From NCBI RefSeq assembly GCF_003148665.1, contig NZ_QGGQ01000009.1, positions 1-64,000 of the forward strand: a DNA stretch of 64,000 bases. Reading direction: 5' to 3'. Positions 35,674-44,661 of this stretch are shown piece after piece. The notes under the pieces are model-generated. The model was not told where the DNA came from. It made no database searches and worked only from the letters and a program-made list of their open reading frames with translations. Source of the DNA: Maribacter polysiphoniae. GTDB taxonomy: Bacteria > Bacteroidota > Bacteroidia > Flavobacteriales > Flavobacteriaceae. The position numbers and the translations under genes are program-made. Every line of letters begins with the position of its first letter. Position 1 is the stretch's first letter.

Positions 35674-37446
35674 ATGAAAAAGAAATTAATTTATACAATA
35701 ACACTGACATGCATGTTGCTAGTTGCATGTAGTGACGATTTTACAGAGATTGCCCCAACAGGAGCACTTTCAGATGAAGCCCTACAAAATGCTGTGGGTA
35801 TTGACCTTAAGTTGACTGCAGCCTACTCCGCTATGGACGGGGAACGTGTCAACGCATTGGGAGAGGGAGTTTCTAGAGGCGGCGACAACTGGTGGACCGA
35901 TGTCGTATCTGATGATGCACATAGAGGAAGTACTGATGGTGACAATACCGAATTATTCCAACTTGAAACATTGGATTGGCAAACCGGTAATAGCTGGTTT
36001 TTGGGAAGATGGAGTGCACTCTTTGGAGGAGTAAACCAAGCCAATGCTGTATTGGCCTTAATAGACCAAGTACCAGATGGGGATTTTAGCCAACAAACAG
36101 GAGAGGCTTTATTCCTTAGGGGTTACTTCAATTTTGAACTACAGAAATTTTATGGTAACGTTCCGTTTATTTCACTCGAAAATGCAGTTAATTTAGAGTT
36201 TAACCAACCCAACCCAGGACCCATTTGGGCAGAAATTGAAGCTGATTTTCAAGCCGCGATTGACAATTTGGGATCTGAAAGAGTTACTGGAAGGGCCAAT
36301 TCTTGGGTTGCCAAAGCATTTTTAGGAAAAGCTTATTTGTATCAAGAAAAATGGGATGAAGCTTTTGCCTTATTGAATGAAGTTGTAACCGAAGGTCCAT
36401 ATGCCTTAAACGATGAATATGTCAACAACTTTAACTTAGTTGGTGAAAATAGTTCAGAAGCTGTTTTTTCCATTGAATTTGTTGCTGATGACGGTCGTTC
36501 CTATAATGGTAACGGAGCGGGAACATTGAACTTTCCAGGTGGGGGACCATTAGGAACATGCTGTGGTTTTTACCAACCAACACAGGATTTGGTCAACGCG
36601 TATCAAACCGATGGTAGTGGACTTCCTTTATTGGATACGTTTGCCGATACCGATGTAACCAGTGATTATGGCATAGAGTCTTATGAACTTGATGCAGAAG
36701 GAACTATAATAGAGGATGCCGATGGTAACCCTGTAGCCACTCCTTTTGATCTTCATACGGGACCTTTAGACCCAAGATTGGATTATACGGTATCTAGAAG
36801 AGGTGTCGATTACAATGGTTTTGGAAACAATCCAGGGAAAGCTTGGATAAGGGCTACTTTTGCCGATGTCTCCGGGCCTTACTTACCTAAAAAGAACGTA
36901 TACCAAGCTGATGAAGTTGATGCCAACCGAGGTACTGGTGGTTGGGGATCTGATTGGTCCGGTATCAATTACAACATTATGCGTTTTGCTGATGTATTAT
37001 TGTTGGCTGCTGAAGCTGCCGTTGAAAAATCAAGCCCGGATTTACCTTTGGCTCTTGAATATGTCAACCGTGTAAGGAACAGAGCCAAAAACATGACGTA
37101 TGTCCAAGCGCTGGATAATAACAATGTTGCCATTCCTGATACAGATGCGGCCAATTATCAAATTGAGCCTTACGCATCATTCCCTGATCAAGCTTTTGCT
37201 AGAAAAGCAGTTCGTTTTGAACGACGTTTGGAGCTTGGTATGGAAGGTCATCGTTTATTCGATTTAAGAAGATGGGGTGTGGCTGAAGAGGTAATCAACA
37301 CCTATATTGCCAATGAAGCCGAAGACATCAATCAATCTGATTATGGAAGATTTGGAACCTATACCGATAAATATAATCTGTTTCCAATACCTTTAACTGC
37401 TATTGACCAAAGTGGAAACATTTTGGATCAAAATCCATTGTATTGA
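35674..37446 (+). CDS. RagB/SusD-family nutrient-binding outer-membrane lipoprotein
   Basis: This 590-residue lipoprotein has a signal ending LLVAC (Cys19). SusD landmarks are RWSALFGGVNQANAVLALI, the GEALFLRGYFNFELQKFYG helix-turn-helix, YEKW-type TPR-like repeats (AKAFLGKAYLYQEKWDEAF), and the C-terminal FERRLELGMEGHRLFDLRRWG. It caps the SusC barrel and binds glycan at the cell surface. A CCGFYQ segment is a small local oddity. It lies 4 bp after susC and is followed by a strong terminator. Confidence 0.95.
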   Translation: MKKKLIYTITLTCMLLVACSDDFTEIAPTGALSDEALQNAVGIDLKLTAAYSAMDGERVNALGEGVSRGGDNWWTDVVSDDAHRGSTDGDNTELFQLETLDWQTGNSWFLGRWSALFGGVNQANAVLALIDQVPDGDFSQQTGEALFLRGYFNFELQKFYGNVPFISLENAVNLEFNQPNPGPIWAEIEADFQAAIDNLGSERVTGRANSWVAKAFLGKAYLYQEKWDEAFALLNEVVTEGPYALNDEYVNNFNLVGENSSEAVFSIEFVADDGRSYNGNGAGTLNFPGGGPLGTCCGFYQPTQDLVNAYQTDGSGLPLLDTFADTDVTSDYGIESYELDAEGTIIEDADGNPVATPFDLHTGPLDPRLDYTVSRRGVDYNGFGNNPGKAWIRATFADVSGPYLPKKNVYQADEVDANRGTGGWGSDWSGINYNIMRFADVLLLAAEAAVEKSSPDLPLALEYVNRVRNRAKNMTYVQALDNNNVAIPDTDAANYQIEPYASFPDQAFARKAVRFERRLELGMEGHRLFDLRRWGVAEEVINTYIANEAEDINQSDYGRFGTYTDKYNLFPIPLTAIDQSGNILDQNPLY

Positions 37447-37480
37447 TCTTATATAGATTATTCATTTAATTTTTAAAAGA

Positions 37481-37510
37481 AAAAGGCATTTCACGGAATG
37501 CCTTTTTTTT
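37481..37510 (+). terminator. Rho-independent terminator after susD
   Basis: A ten-base-pair stem (AAAAGGCATT with AATGCCTTTT) and a six-base loop are followed by a T-run. It ends the susC-susD transcript. Confidence 0.85.
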
Positions 37511-37607
37511 ATTCCAATTTTTAATACATAAAGTATAAATCCATAGTAAAGTACCCTAATACAACATCAATAAACATTTAGTTCTTAATCGATCTCTTAT
37601 CATCTTT

Positions 37608-37639
37608 TTTTGACAATCTATTTCATTTATTTTGACAAT
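37608..37639 (+). promoter_or_regulatory. Direct repeat TTTTGACAAT upstream of the FG-GAP gene
   Basis: The ten-base sequence TTTTGACAAT occurs at 37608-37617 and 37630-37639, starting 22 bp apart (about two helical turns). A close relative, TTTGACAA, occurs at 32317-32324 before susC. Possible shared activator site. Confidence 0.35.
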
Positions 37640-37730
37640 TGCCATATTTTTAATGATTACGACATCTTGATGTAGTAATTTACAATTCGATTCTTTTACG
37701 AATAAGGCAGCAACAACTATTCAACAAACA

Positions 37731-40700
37731 ATGAAAAAAATTCACATTCTTACCCTTATCATATTCACGGTGATTTCTTGCCAAAAAAAAGAAAACACCC
37801 TGTTCTCAAAAGTTTCATCGGATCATTCCGGAATAACCTTCAACAATAAAATCGTCGAGACCGATAGCTTTAACATCCTGACCACTGAATACATATTCAA
37901 TGGAGGTGGTGTAGCTGTTGGTGATTTCAATAATGACAATAAGCAAGACCTATTTTTCACAGGAAACCAAGTTGCGAACAAACTTTATCTGAACCAAGGG
38001 GATTTTAAATTCAAGGATGTTTCCAAGGAAAGTGGCATTGAAGCAACAAACCAGTGGAAAACCGGAGTGGCCCTCATTGATATCAACAGTGATGGTTTCT
38101 TGGACATCTATGTCTGTGCGGCCATGTTCCAAAGCTCTTCGGAAATGGCCAATTTACTTTTCGTAAACCAAGGCCTCGATGAAGACGGGATCCCTTCCTT
38201 TAAGGAAATGGCCAAAGCGTATGGGATAGCCGATACCGGTAACAGCATGAACGCAACATTTTTCGATTATGACAAGGATGGATTTTTAGATCTATATGTG
38301 CTCAACAACACTGATATCCATAAACTACCATCCAACTATAGGGTCAAAATTACAGATGGTTCCGCATTGAGCAACGATAGATTATATCATAATAATGGCA
38401 ACAACACCTTTACCGATGTGACCCTTGAAGCAGGCATAACGATTGAAGGTTATGGCCTTGGACTCGCAATTGCCGATTTGAATTATGACAGCTGGCCCGA
38501 TATTTATGTTAGTAATGACTACCTCACCAATGATGTTCTTTATCTCAATAACGGGGATGGTACCTTTTCAAACAAAATTGACGAACTTCTAAAACACCAA
38601 GGCAGATTCTCTATGGGTAATGATATTTCGGACTACAATAATGATGGTTTTTTGGACATTATGACCTTGGATATGTTGGGTGAAAATAATTATAGGCAAA
38701 AAACAACAATACGTAATACGAAATATAACGACTATGTTTTAAACGAGAAGTTCGGTTATGAGTACCAATACATGAGAAATATGCTGCAAACAGGTCAAGG
38801 TGTAGGGATTCCTTTCCAAGAAATAGGACTTATGGCGGGGATTTCGAAAACCGATTGGAGCTGGTCTCCCCTTTTTGTGGATATGGACAATGATGGCTAT
38901 AGGGACTTATTGATTACCAATGGCTTTCCACGCGATATTACCGATCTTGACTTTGGTGAATTCGAATTCAATGTGCGTCGGTATCTAAAACCAATGCAAA
39001 TCCTGGATTCTATCCCAAAAGTGAAAATTCCCAACTATGCCTATAAAAACAATCAAAACGGACTTTTTAAAGACGTAGGGGAAGAATGGGGCTTGAACAT
39101 TCCTTCTTTTTCCAATGGAGCGGTATTCGCTGATTTGGATAATGATGGGGATATGGACTATGTTGTGAACAATATAAACGACGAAGCCTTTCTTTTTGAA
39201 AACACCCTGGATAAAAAGCTTGAGCAAGCCCATAACTTTTTAAAAGTAGACCTAAAAGGCCCTAAAACCAATACATCGGGTATTGGAGCAAAAATTGCCA
39301 TTCGATTCCAAGACAATACCCTTCAATATTACGAGCACCATTTAAACAGGGGCTACATGTCCTCGGTCCAGGATATTGCACACTATGGTCTGGGATCCGC
39401 CGATAGTGTGAAATCCCTTGAAATCATTTGGCCCGATGGTAAATTTCAAAAATTAACCGATGTTAAGGGCAATCAAACCCTCACATTGGATTATATCGAT
39501 GCGACAAAGGTGGATCCCAATGAAATTGCCTTTCCGTTCGTTCCTAAAAAAACAGATCCCATCTATAAAGATGTTACCGATAGCATTGGTATTGATTATA
39601 TCCATCAAGAGAAAGACATGATCGATTTTAATGTGCAGCGCATCTTACCACATAAATTAACACAAAATGGGCCTTGTTTGGCAGCTGGTGATTTAAACGG
39701 GGATGGTACAGAGGATTTCATTGTCGGTAGTGCCTCAGGGTATTCCCCTGAAATCTTTTTACAGCAAAAAGACGGTTCCTTTACCAAGACCCAACTGTTT
39801 ACCGAGACAAAGGATAAAAAATATGAGGAAGAGGGACTGGCCTTATTCGATTTAGAGAATGACGGGGATCTTGATCTTTACCTGGTTTCGGGAAGTAATG
39901 AATTCGAAAAGGGAAGTTACTTTTATACTGATCGGTTAATGGTCAATGATGGAAAAGGGAATTTTTCTTTCGCCATGGATAAAATGCCCGACATCAAGGC
40001 TAGTGGCTCCGTGGTAAAAGCCCATGATTATGACGGGGATGGTTACGTGGACCTTTTTGTAGGTGGTAGAACGCCATTTGCCGAGTTTCCAACCGCCGAA
40101 AAGAGCTTTCTTCTAAAGAATGTCAATGGCACCCTTAAGGATGTTACCGAAACCGTCTGCCCAACCTTAAATAATATTGGTATGATAACCGATGCGAGCT
40201 GGGCCGATATTGATCAAGACGGACTCAGTGATCTGATCTTGACCGGTGAGTTTATGCCCATCACTATCTTAAAGAATGGTACATCTTCCTTCCACAAATT
40301 AACAGCAACTGGTTTAGACAGCCTCAATGGTTGGTGGGAAAGCCTATTGGTCCATGATTTTGATGGGGATGGAGACCTTGATTTAGTCGCAGGTAATCTA
40401 GGTGCCAACAATTTCTATCAACCTACCAAAGAAAGGCCGGTTACATTGCTCGCTAAGGATTTTGATAATAATGGCACGGTAGACCCCGTAATGTTTGCCT
40501 ATTTCAAGGACAACTTCAATGATGAAACCTATAGATCGTTCCCTACGAATTTTTGGGGTGACCTCTATGGTCAAAGTCCATTATTCAGGGCAAAATTCAA
40601 TTCATATAAGGAATATGCCAGAACAACACAGGATGAATTATTAACTCCTGAAGAGTTGAACGATGCTATGAAGTTAACGGTCAACTATGACAAAAGCAGT

Positions 40701-41060
40701 TATTTCGAAAATATGGGTAATGGTACGTTTAAATGCCATCAATTGCCCCAAGCTGCCCAAATAGCCCCAATCAATAGAATGTTGGTAAATGATTTCAATA
40801 ATGATTCTAAAAGCGATCTTTTACTTATAGGGAATAATTTCGGGAATGAGGTTTTTGTCGGTCGATTGGATGCCTTCAATGGAGGATTACTCAAAGGTGA
40901 CGGTAAGGGTGGATTTGAAATGATCAATACCCAAGAATCAGGATTCTTGGTATCTGGTGATGCCAAAGACATGATTTCTATACAGAATGCGAATGGAACA
41001 AATCCATATATCGTTATATCGCAAAACCGGGGTAGGCTAAAAGTCTTTCAAAAAAATTGA
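37731..41060 (+). CDS. FG-GAP/VCBS repeat lipoprotein with ASPIC/UnbV domain
   Basis: This 1109-residue lipoprotein has a signal ending VISC (Cys17). It contains many FG-GAP-type Ca-binding loops in two blocks, for example DFNNDNKQDLFF, DINSDGFLDIYV, DYDKDGFLDLYVL and DLDNDGDMDYVVN in the first, and DLNGDGTEDFIVG, DYDGDGYVDLFVGG and DFDGDGDLDLVAG in the second. An ASPIC/UnbV domain sits between them (~residues 515-585, GIGAKIAIRF; HYGLGSADSVKSLEIIWPDG). These form beta propellers exposed at the cell surface or periplasm, often next to SusC/SusD genes in flavobacteria. The binding target is unknown. It has its own promoter region after the susD terminator. Confidence 0.9.
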   Translation: MKKIHILTLIIFTVISCQKKENTLFSKVSSDHSGITFNNKIVETDSFNILTTEYIFNGGGVAVGDFNNDNKQDLFFTGNQVANKLYLNQGDFKFKDVSKESGIEATNQWKTGVALIDINSDGFLDIYVCAAMFQSSSEMANLLFVNQGLDEDGIPSFKEMAKAYGIADTGNSMNATFFDYDKDGFLDLYVLNNTDIHKLPSNYRVKITDGSALSNDRLYHNNGNNTFTDVTLEAGITIEGYGLGLAIADLNYDSWPDIYVSNDYLTNDVLYLNNGDGTFSNKIDELLKHQGRFSMGNDISDYNNDGFLDIMTLDMLGENNYRQKTTIRNTKYNDYVLNEKFGYEYQYMRNMLQTGQGVGIPFQEIGLMAGISKTDWSWSPLFVDMDNDGYRDLLITNGFPRDITDLDFGEFEFNVRRYLKPMQILDSIPKVKIPNYAYKNNQNGLFKDVGEEWGLNIPSFSNGAVFADLDNDGDMDYVVNNINDEAFLFENTLDKKLEQAHNFLKVDLKGPKTNTSGIGAKIAIRFQDNTLQYYEHHLNRGYMSSVQDIAHYGLGSADSVKSLEIIWPDGKFQKLTDVKGNQTLTLDYIDATKVDPNEIAFPFVPKKTDPIYKDVTDSIGIDYIHQEKDMIDFNVQRILPHKLTQNGPCLAAGDLNGDGTEDFIVGSASGYSPEIFLQQKDGSFTKTQLFTETKDKKYEEEGLALFDLENDGDLDLYLVSGSNEFEKGSYFYTDRLMVNDGKGNFSFAMDKMPDIKASGSVVKAHDYDGDGYVDLFVGGRTPFAEFPTAEKSFLLKNVNGTLKDVTETVCPTLNNIGMITDASWADIDQDGLSDLILTGEFMPITILKNGTSSFHKLTATGLDSLNGWWESLLVHDFDGDGDLDLVAGNLGANNFYQPTKERPVTLLAKDFDNNGTVDPVMFAYFKDNFNDETYRSFPTNFWGDLYGQSPLFRAKFNSYKEYARTTQDELLTPEELNDAMKLTVNYDKSSYFENMGNGTFKCHQLPQAAQIAPINRMLVNDFNNDSKSDLLLIGNNFGNEVFVGRLDAFNGGLLKGDGKGGFEMINTQESGFLVSGDAKDMISIQNANGTNPYIVISQNRGRLKVFQKN

Positions 41061-41077
41061 GCATTGAAAAAATACTA

Positions 41078-41127
41078 AAAGAATCATCCATCGAGTTCAT
41101 GAACTTATGCCCTATGGATGATTCTTT
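41078..41127. terminator. Bidirectional terminator between the FG-GAP and sulfatase genes
   Basis: A 14-bp perfect outer stem (AAAGAATCATCCAT with ATGGATGATTCTTT) encloses a smaller palindrome around GTTCATGAAC. It lies between two converging genes and is flanked by A- and T-rich runs, so it can serve both strands. Confidence 0.75.
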
Positions 41128-41135
41128 ATTTTATA

Positions 41136-42644
41136 TCAATATTCATTCTTGTGCTTATAATCCCCAAAACGATATTTTATCGTACGTTTAAGGGGTATAT
41201 GCATCCCATTGGTCCTTCCCAACCAGTCGTAAATCGCCGTCGACATTTCCTTGGCTATTTCTTGTTTATCCGGGTCTGCAATCAGGTTGTACATCTCATC
41301 GGGATCATTTTGTAAGTCATACAACTCATTACGGTCCCAAATACCTTGGTATTTAATATACTTGTACCGATCAGTTCGCATTCCAAAAACCGTTGGGGTC
41401 ATTGGGAAATCGTACTCCCAATAATATTCATAAAAAACCTCTTTGCGTGTAGGAGCATTGGTATCCCCCGTAAGAATGGGGATAAAAGAAACCCCTGGCA
41501 TGTTCCCTGGTTTATTTATACCAGCTTCGGCCAATACTGTGGGTCCTATATCTATATTCTGAACCATCTGCTTTGGAGTAATTCCCCCTTCAAATAACTC
41601 GGGACATCGAACCAACAAAGGAACCTTTACCGATTCCTCATAAAAATGCCTTTTATCTATTAATCCGTGTTCCCCCCAGCTAAAACCATTGTCCCCCATG
41701 TAAATAACAAGGGTTGATTCATCCAGGCCTTCTTTTTTTAGGTAGTCCATAATAGTACCTATGCTTTCATCGACTCCCAATAAAGTCTCACAATAATCAA
41801 CCACCATATCATAGATACCATCGTTTTCATGATACATATAATCAACCCCATGCCAGCTTACCCGTTGGTTAGCCACCCATTGGGGCCATTTTAGATCTCG
41901 GTACTTCCCGGTTTTGGTTTGATCATAGGTTGATGGCAATTCGATTCTTTTCCCCTTATACCGACCCTTATGTCTCCTAGCGGGTTTAAAAGCCGCATGT
42001 ACGGCCTTATGCGACAAATACATAAAGAATGGTTTATTTCTATCGCGTTTATCCAACCAATCCACAGCATGTTCGGTTAGTAAGTCGGTGATATAGGTCG
42101 AATCTTTATAAGAGACCCGTGTGCCATTGATATTCAAAGTAGGATTGTAATACACCCCTTGCCCCCGAAAACTCTCCCAATGGGTAAAACCCGGTTGCGG
42201 TTCATCACCATGGTCTCCCATATGCCATTTTCCAAAAAAGGAGGTCTGGTAGCCGGCCTTTTCCAAATATTGTGGAAAATAGGTCAGATTGCCCGGATCG
42301 GGTGCCTGGTTATCCACTATGGTATGGGAATGTGAAAATTGTCCGGTCAAAATGGAAGCCCTACTCGGTGAACATAACGAAGTAGTAACAAAGGTGTTGG
42401 GCAAGTAAGCCCCTTCGGAGGCCAATTTATCCATATTTGGGGTTTCCAACCATGGAACTTTCCCCGTAAAACCCATATAGTCGTACCGATGATCATCGGT
42501 TAGGATGAATATGACATTCCTGGGCTTTTTTTTCACCTTTTTCACAGGGGAAACTATAGTATCCGACTCGTAATTGGCATTGACTCTATTCCCAACTATA
42601 ACCAAACAGCATAAAACAAAAAGTAATGTTTTAAAAGATTTCAT
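41136..42644 (-). CDS. Type I (formylglycine-dependent) sulfatase
   Basis: This ~502-residue protein has a signal peptide (to about residue 23) and an alkaline-phosphatase-superfamily sulfatase domain: VIFILTDDHRYD metal-binding aspartates (near 50-51), the sulfatase signature SLCSPSRASILTGQ with Cys91 in C-S-P-S-R, GKWHMGDHG, YMGDNGFSWGEHG and RTDRYKYIKY. Cys91 must be converted to formylglycine by a maturase that is not in this window. It removes sulfate from a glycan, as expected in a marine PUL. I chose ATG 42644, which begins the signal peptide; the longer frame overlaps the GH9 gene. It lies 5 bp after GH9 in the same transcript. Confidence 0.93.
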   Translation of the reverse strand: MKSFKTLLFVLCCLVIVGNRVNANYESDTIVSPVKKVKKKPRNVIFILTDDHRYDYMGFTGKVPWLETPNMDKLASEGAYLPNTFVTTSLCSPSRASILTGQFSHSHTIVDNQAPDPGNLTYFPQYLEKAGYQTSFFGKWHMGDHGDEPQPGFTHWESFRGQGVYYNPTLNINGTRVSYKDSTYITDLLTEHAVDWLDKRDRNKPFFMYLSHKAVHAAFKPARRHKGRYKGKRIELPSTYDQTKTGKYRDLKWPQWVANQRVSWHGVDYMYHENDGIYDMVVDYCETLLGVDESIGTIMDYLKKEGLDESTLVIYMGDNGFSWGEHGLIDKRHFYEESVKVPLLVRCPELFEGGITPKQMVQNIDIGPTVLAEAGINKPGNMPGVSFIPILTGDTNAPTRKEVFYEYYWEYDFPMTPTVFGMRTDRYKYIKYQGIWDRNELYDLQNDPDEMYNLIADPDKQEIAKEMSTAIYDWLGRTNGMHIPLKRTIKYRFGDYKHKNEY

Positions 42645-42649
42645 ATCAT

Positions 42650-44377
42650 TTATTTTGATTCCTGTTCCAAAAAGCCAAGGATGTACGTTAAAGGGGCATT
42701 CCAATTTAAGCATATTTCATTGCTTGCATAACTAGGTTCTTGATCGGCCCAACTTTTCATTGGCGGTGCATTATCTGGATAAACAACGCCATCATTTACA
42801 TCCTGCTTTCCAAAATTAGCCCCCCCCGATAGTAACCCCGGTACCGGTTCTTCCACGCCATCGGCTGCACTTTGGCGATGATGTATATGCATTGGGTACT
42901 TATCCCCAAAACCAGTAACGAAACTATATCCTGTAGCATTATTTCCGAAAATATAATCAACGCATTGTTGTACCCCACTTAGATATTCCGTTTTTGGATC
43001 TAAACGATAGGCCTGGGCCATAATCATGGCCGCATTCAGAACATCGCTATTGGAACCCCATTGAAAATCATCGATGGGTTGAAAATAATCCAATTTCCCT
43101 GCCTTAGCGGTTAATTCATCTGCACTAGCGATAATACCATTTTTAAGGGTCTCAAATAAGGCTTCAGAAATCACATCCTTATTTTTCAACAAACTGAACA
43201 TCCCTGTGAATCTCATGAACTTTCTCCAATTATCCCCTTTGGTAAACTTAAAATCCAAAGAGCCTTCATTTAATTTATCCAAGTATGGAGGCTCATTAGT
43301 GGATATATATAGTTCCGCATTGGCCCAAAACCATTCATCCTTAAAATCCTTGTCCCCATACTGTCCTGTTGCTATATCCTCGGGGTTTAAAAATTCTATT
43401 TCTGGATTTTCAACAGCCCAACTATAGGCCTTTTTTGCCGCTTCAAGACATTGGTCCGCATAACTTGGGTCAACCGCTTTGAACATCCTATACGCTTGTG
43501 CTGCGCAAGCTGCAAAGTCCAACGTAGCGGCAGTGCCTTTCCCTACAATATAACGTTGGCTAGTAGCCTCATTGGGCATTACCATCCCTTCAAAATTCTT
43601 AGTGGTCAACTTATGATACAATCCTCCATCATCATCCTGCATGGTAAGAAACCAATCCATTTCATATTTTAATTCATCCAATAAATCACTGGTGCCATTT
43701 CCACTTTCCGGTATATTGAGTCCTCCATCGGCCACACTATTGGGATATTGATCGAACAAGGTATAAAACAGTCCCAGTGAAAAACTACCGTTTACAATAT
43801 ATTTGTTATAGTCGCCTGCATCGTACCAGCCCTTTGTTGAAGAAATGTACCCCTGCGTTTTTCCGCTTGAAGGATGAAAAACCACACTATCATCGGGATG
43901 GCCCATGTCCCGTTTCCATTTTCCTGCGTATTTCTCTTCCAACGCCATTCCCGCCCTTTGGTAATACATGCCTTTTATTGAACCTAGGAAGGCATCCTGA
44001 AATACATTTTCCCCAATTGTAAACGGATAGGAATAACCTAGTCCTTCAATATATACTGAATAATCCCCAGGTGTATTGACACTGCTAAAATCAGCGATTT
44101 GGACTTCTTCCCCCGCCAATTCCCATTCTTTTACATTTGAGAGGTTGTTTGAAAAAACAATTTGTTTTGTTTCATTATTGACCAAGGAGAATTCCTTTAG
44201 GTCCGTGCCGTTTACAATTACGGCCTTCTTTGTGGCGAATGGATAATACCCTACTTGATTCAAACGTATCTGATCGGAATAATCCCCTGTATTCACCGGT
44301 AAATTTTCTTTACAACCAAATAATATAACAACTAGGAGCAACGGAATCCATGCAAATTGGAAAATATGATATCTCAT
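42650..44377 (-). CDS. GH9 endoglucanase-type lipoprotein with N-terminal Ig-like (CelD_N) domain
   Basis: This 575-residue lipoprotein has a signal ending LFGC (Cys22). Residues ~35-120 form the CelD-type Ig-like domain (IRLNQVGYYPFATKKAVIV). Residues ~125-575 form the (alpha/alpha)6 barrel of glycoside hydrolase family 9, with DAGDYNKY (186-193) carrying the catalytic base Asp, HIHHRQS near 510, and the C-terminal DQEPSYASNEICLNWNAPL carrying the acid Glu554. GH9 enzymes cut beta-1,4-glucans and mixed-linkage glucans by inversion. Being a lipoprotein, it likely acts at the outer membrane with SusC/SusD. It is the first gene of a GH9-sulfatase pair on the strand opposite to susC/susD. Confidence 0.92.
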   Translation of the reverse strand: MRYHIFQFAWIPLLLVVILFGCKENLPVNTGDYSDQIRLNQVGYYPFATKKAVIVNGTDLKEFSLVNNETKQIVFSNNLSNVKEWELAGEEVQIADFSSVNTPGDYSVYIEGLGYSYPFTIGENVFQDAFLGSIKGMYYQRAGMALEEKYAGKWKRDMGHPDDSVVFHPSSGKTQGYISSTKGWYDAGDYNKYIVNGSFSLGLFYTLFDQYPNSVADGGLNIPESGNGTSDLLDELKYEMDWFLTMQDDDGGLYHKLTTKNFEGMVMPNEATSQRYIVGKGTAATLDFAACAAQAYRMFKAVDPSYADQCLEAAKKAYSWAVENPEIEFLNPEDIATGQYGDKDFKDEWFWANAELYISTNEPPYLDKLNEGSLDFKFTKGDNWRKFMRFTGMFSLLKNKDVISEALFETLKNGIIASADELTAKAGKLDYFQPIDDFQWGSNSDVLNAAMIMAQAYRLDPKTEYLSGVQQCVDYIFGNNATGYSFVTGFGDKYPMHIHHRQSAADGVEEPVPGLLSGGANFGKQDVNDGVVYPDNAPPMKSWADQEPSYASNEICLNWNAPLTYILGFLEQESK

Positions 44378-44605
44378 TTCAAAACTATTTTAATATAGCT
44401 ATGAAGTTACCACAAAACCTACAAGTGGTTTTCCAAAATATTATCACTTTAATATTGAAAAATTACACATTTCCCAAAATGGACCGTATTAACCGTTTTA
44501 TCATGGATTATATTTAAAATAAGGTCTTCTGGCAACACATAAGTTCCCACTGGAATCCAACCGGATAGTGCCATAAGTCCTTCAACCCATTTCTCAATAC
44601 AAAAC

Positions 44606-44637
44606 AAAAATGCCGATTGTTTTAAATCGGCATTTTT
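44606..44637 (-). terminator. Terminator after the giant T9SS protein gene
   Basis: A 13-bp perfect stem (AAAAATGCCGATT with AATCGGCATTTTT) and a six-base loop are followed on the minus strand by a T-rich run. It lies 24 bp after the stop of the 8.5-kb gene. The remaining gap to the GH9 start at 44377 holds no other clear feature. Confidence 0.8.
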
Positions 44638-44661
44638 AATTCAATAGTATGTTATTTGATT

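Noticed and set aside
44380-44387. TAGTTTTG box upstream of the GH9 gene
   Set aside because: It ends only 2 bp before the ATG, too close to be a usable -7 promoter element.
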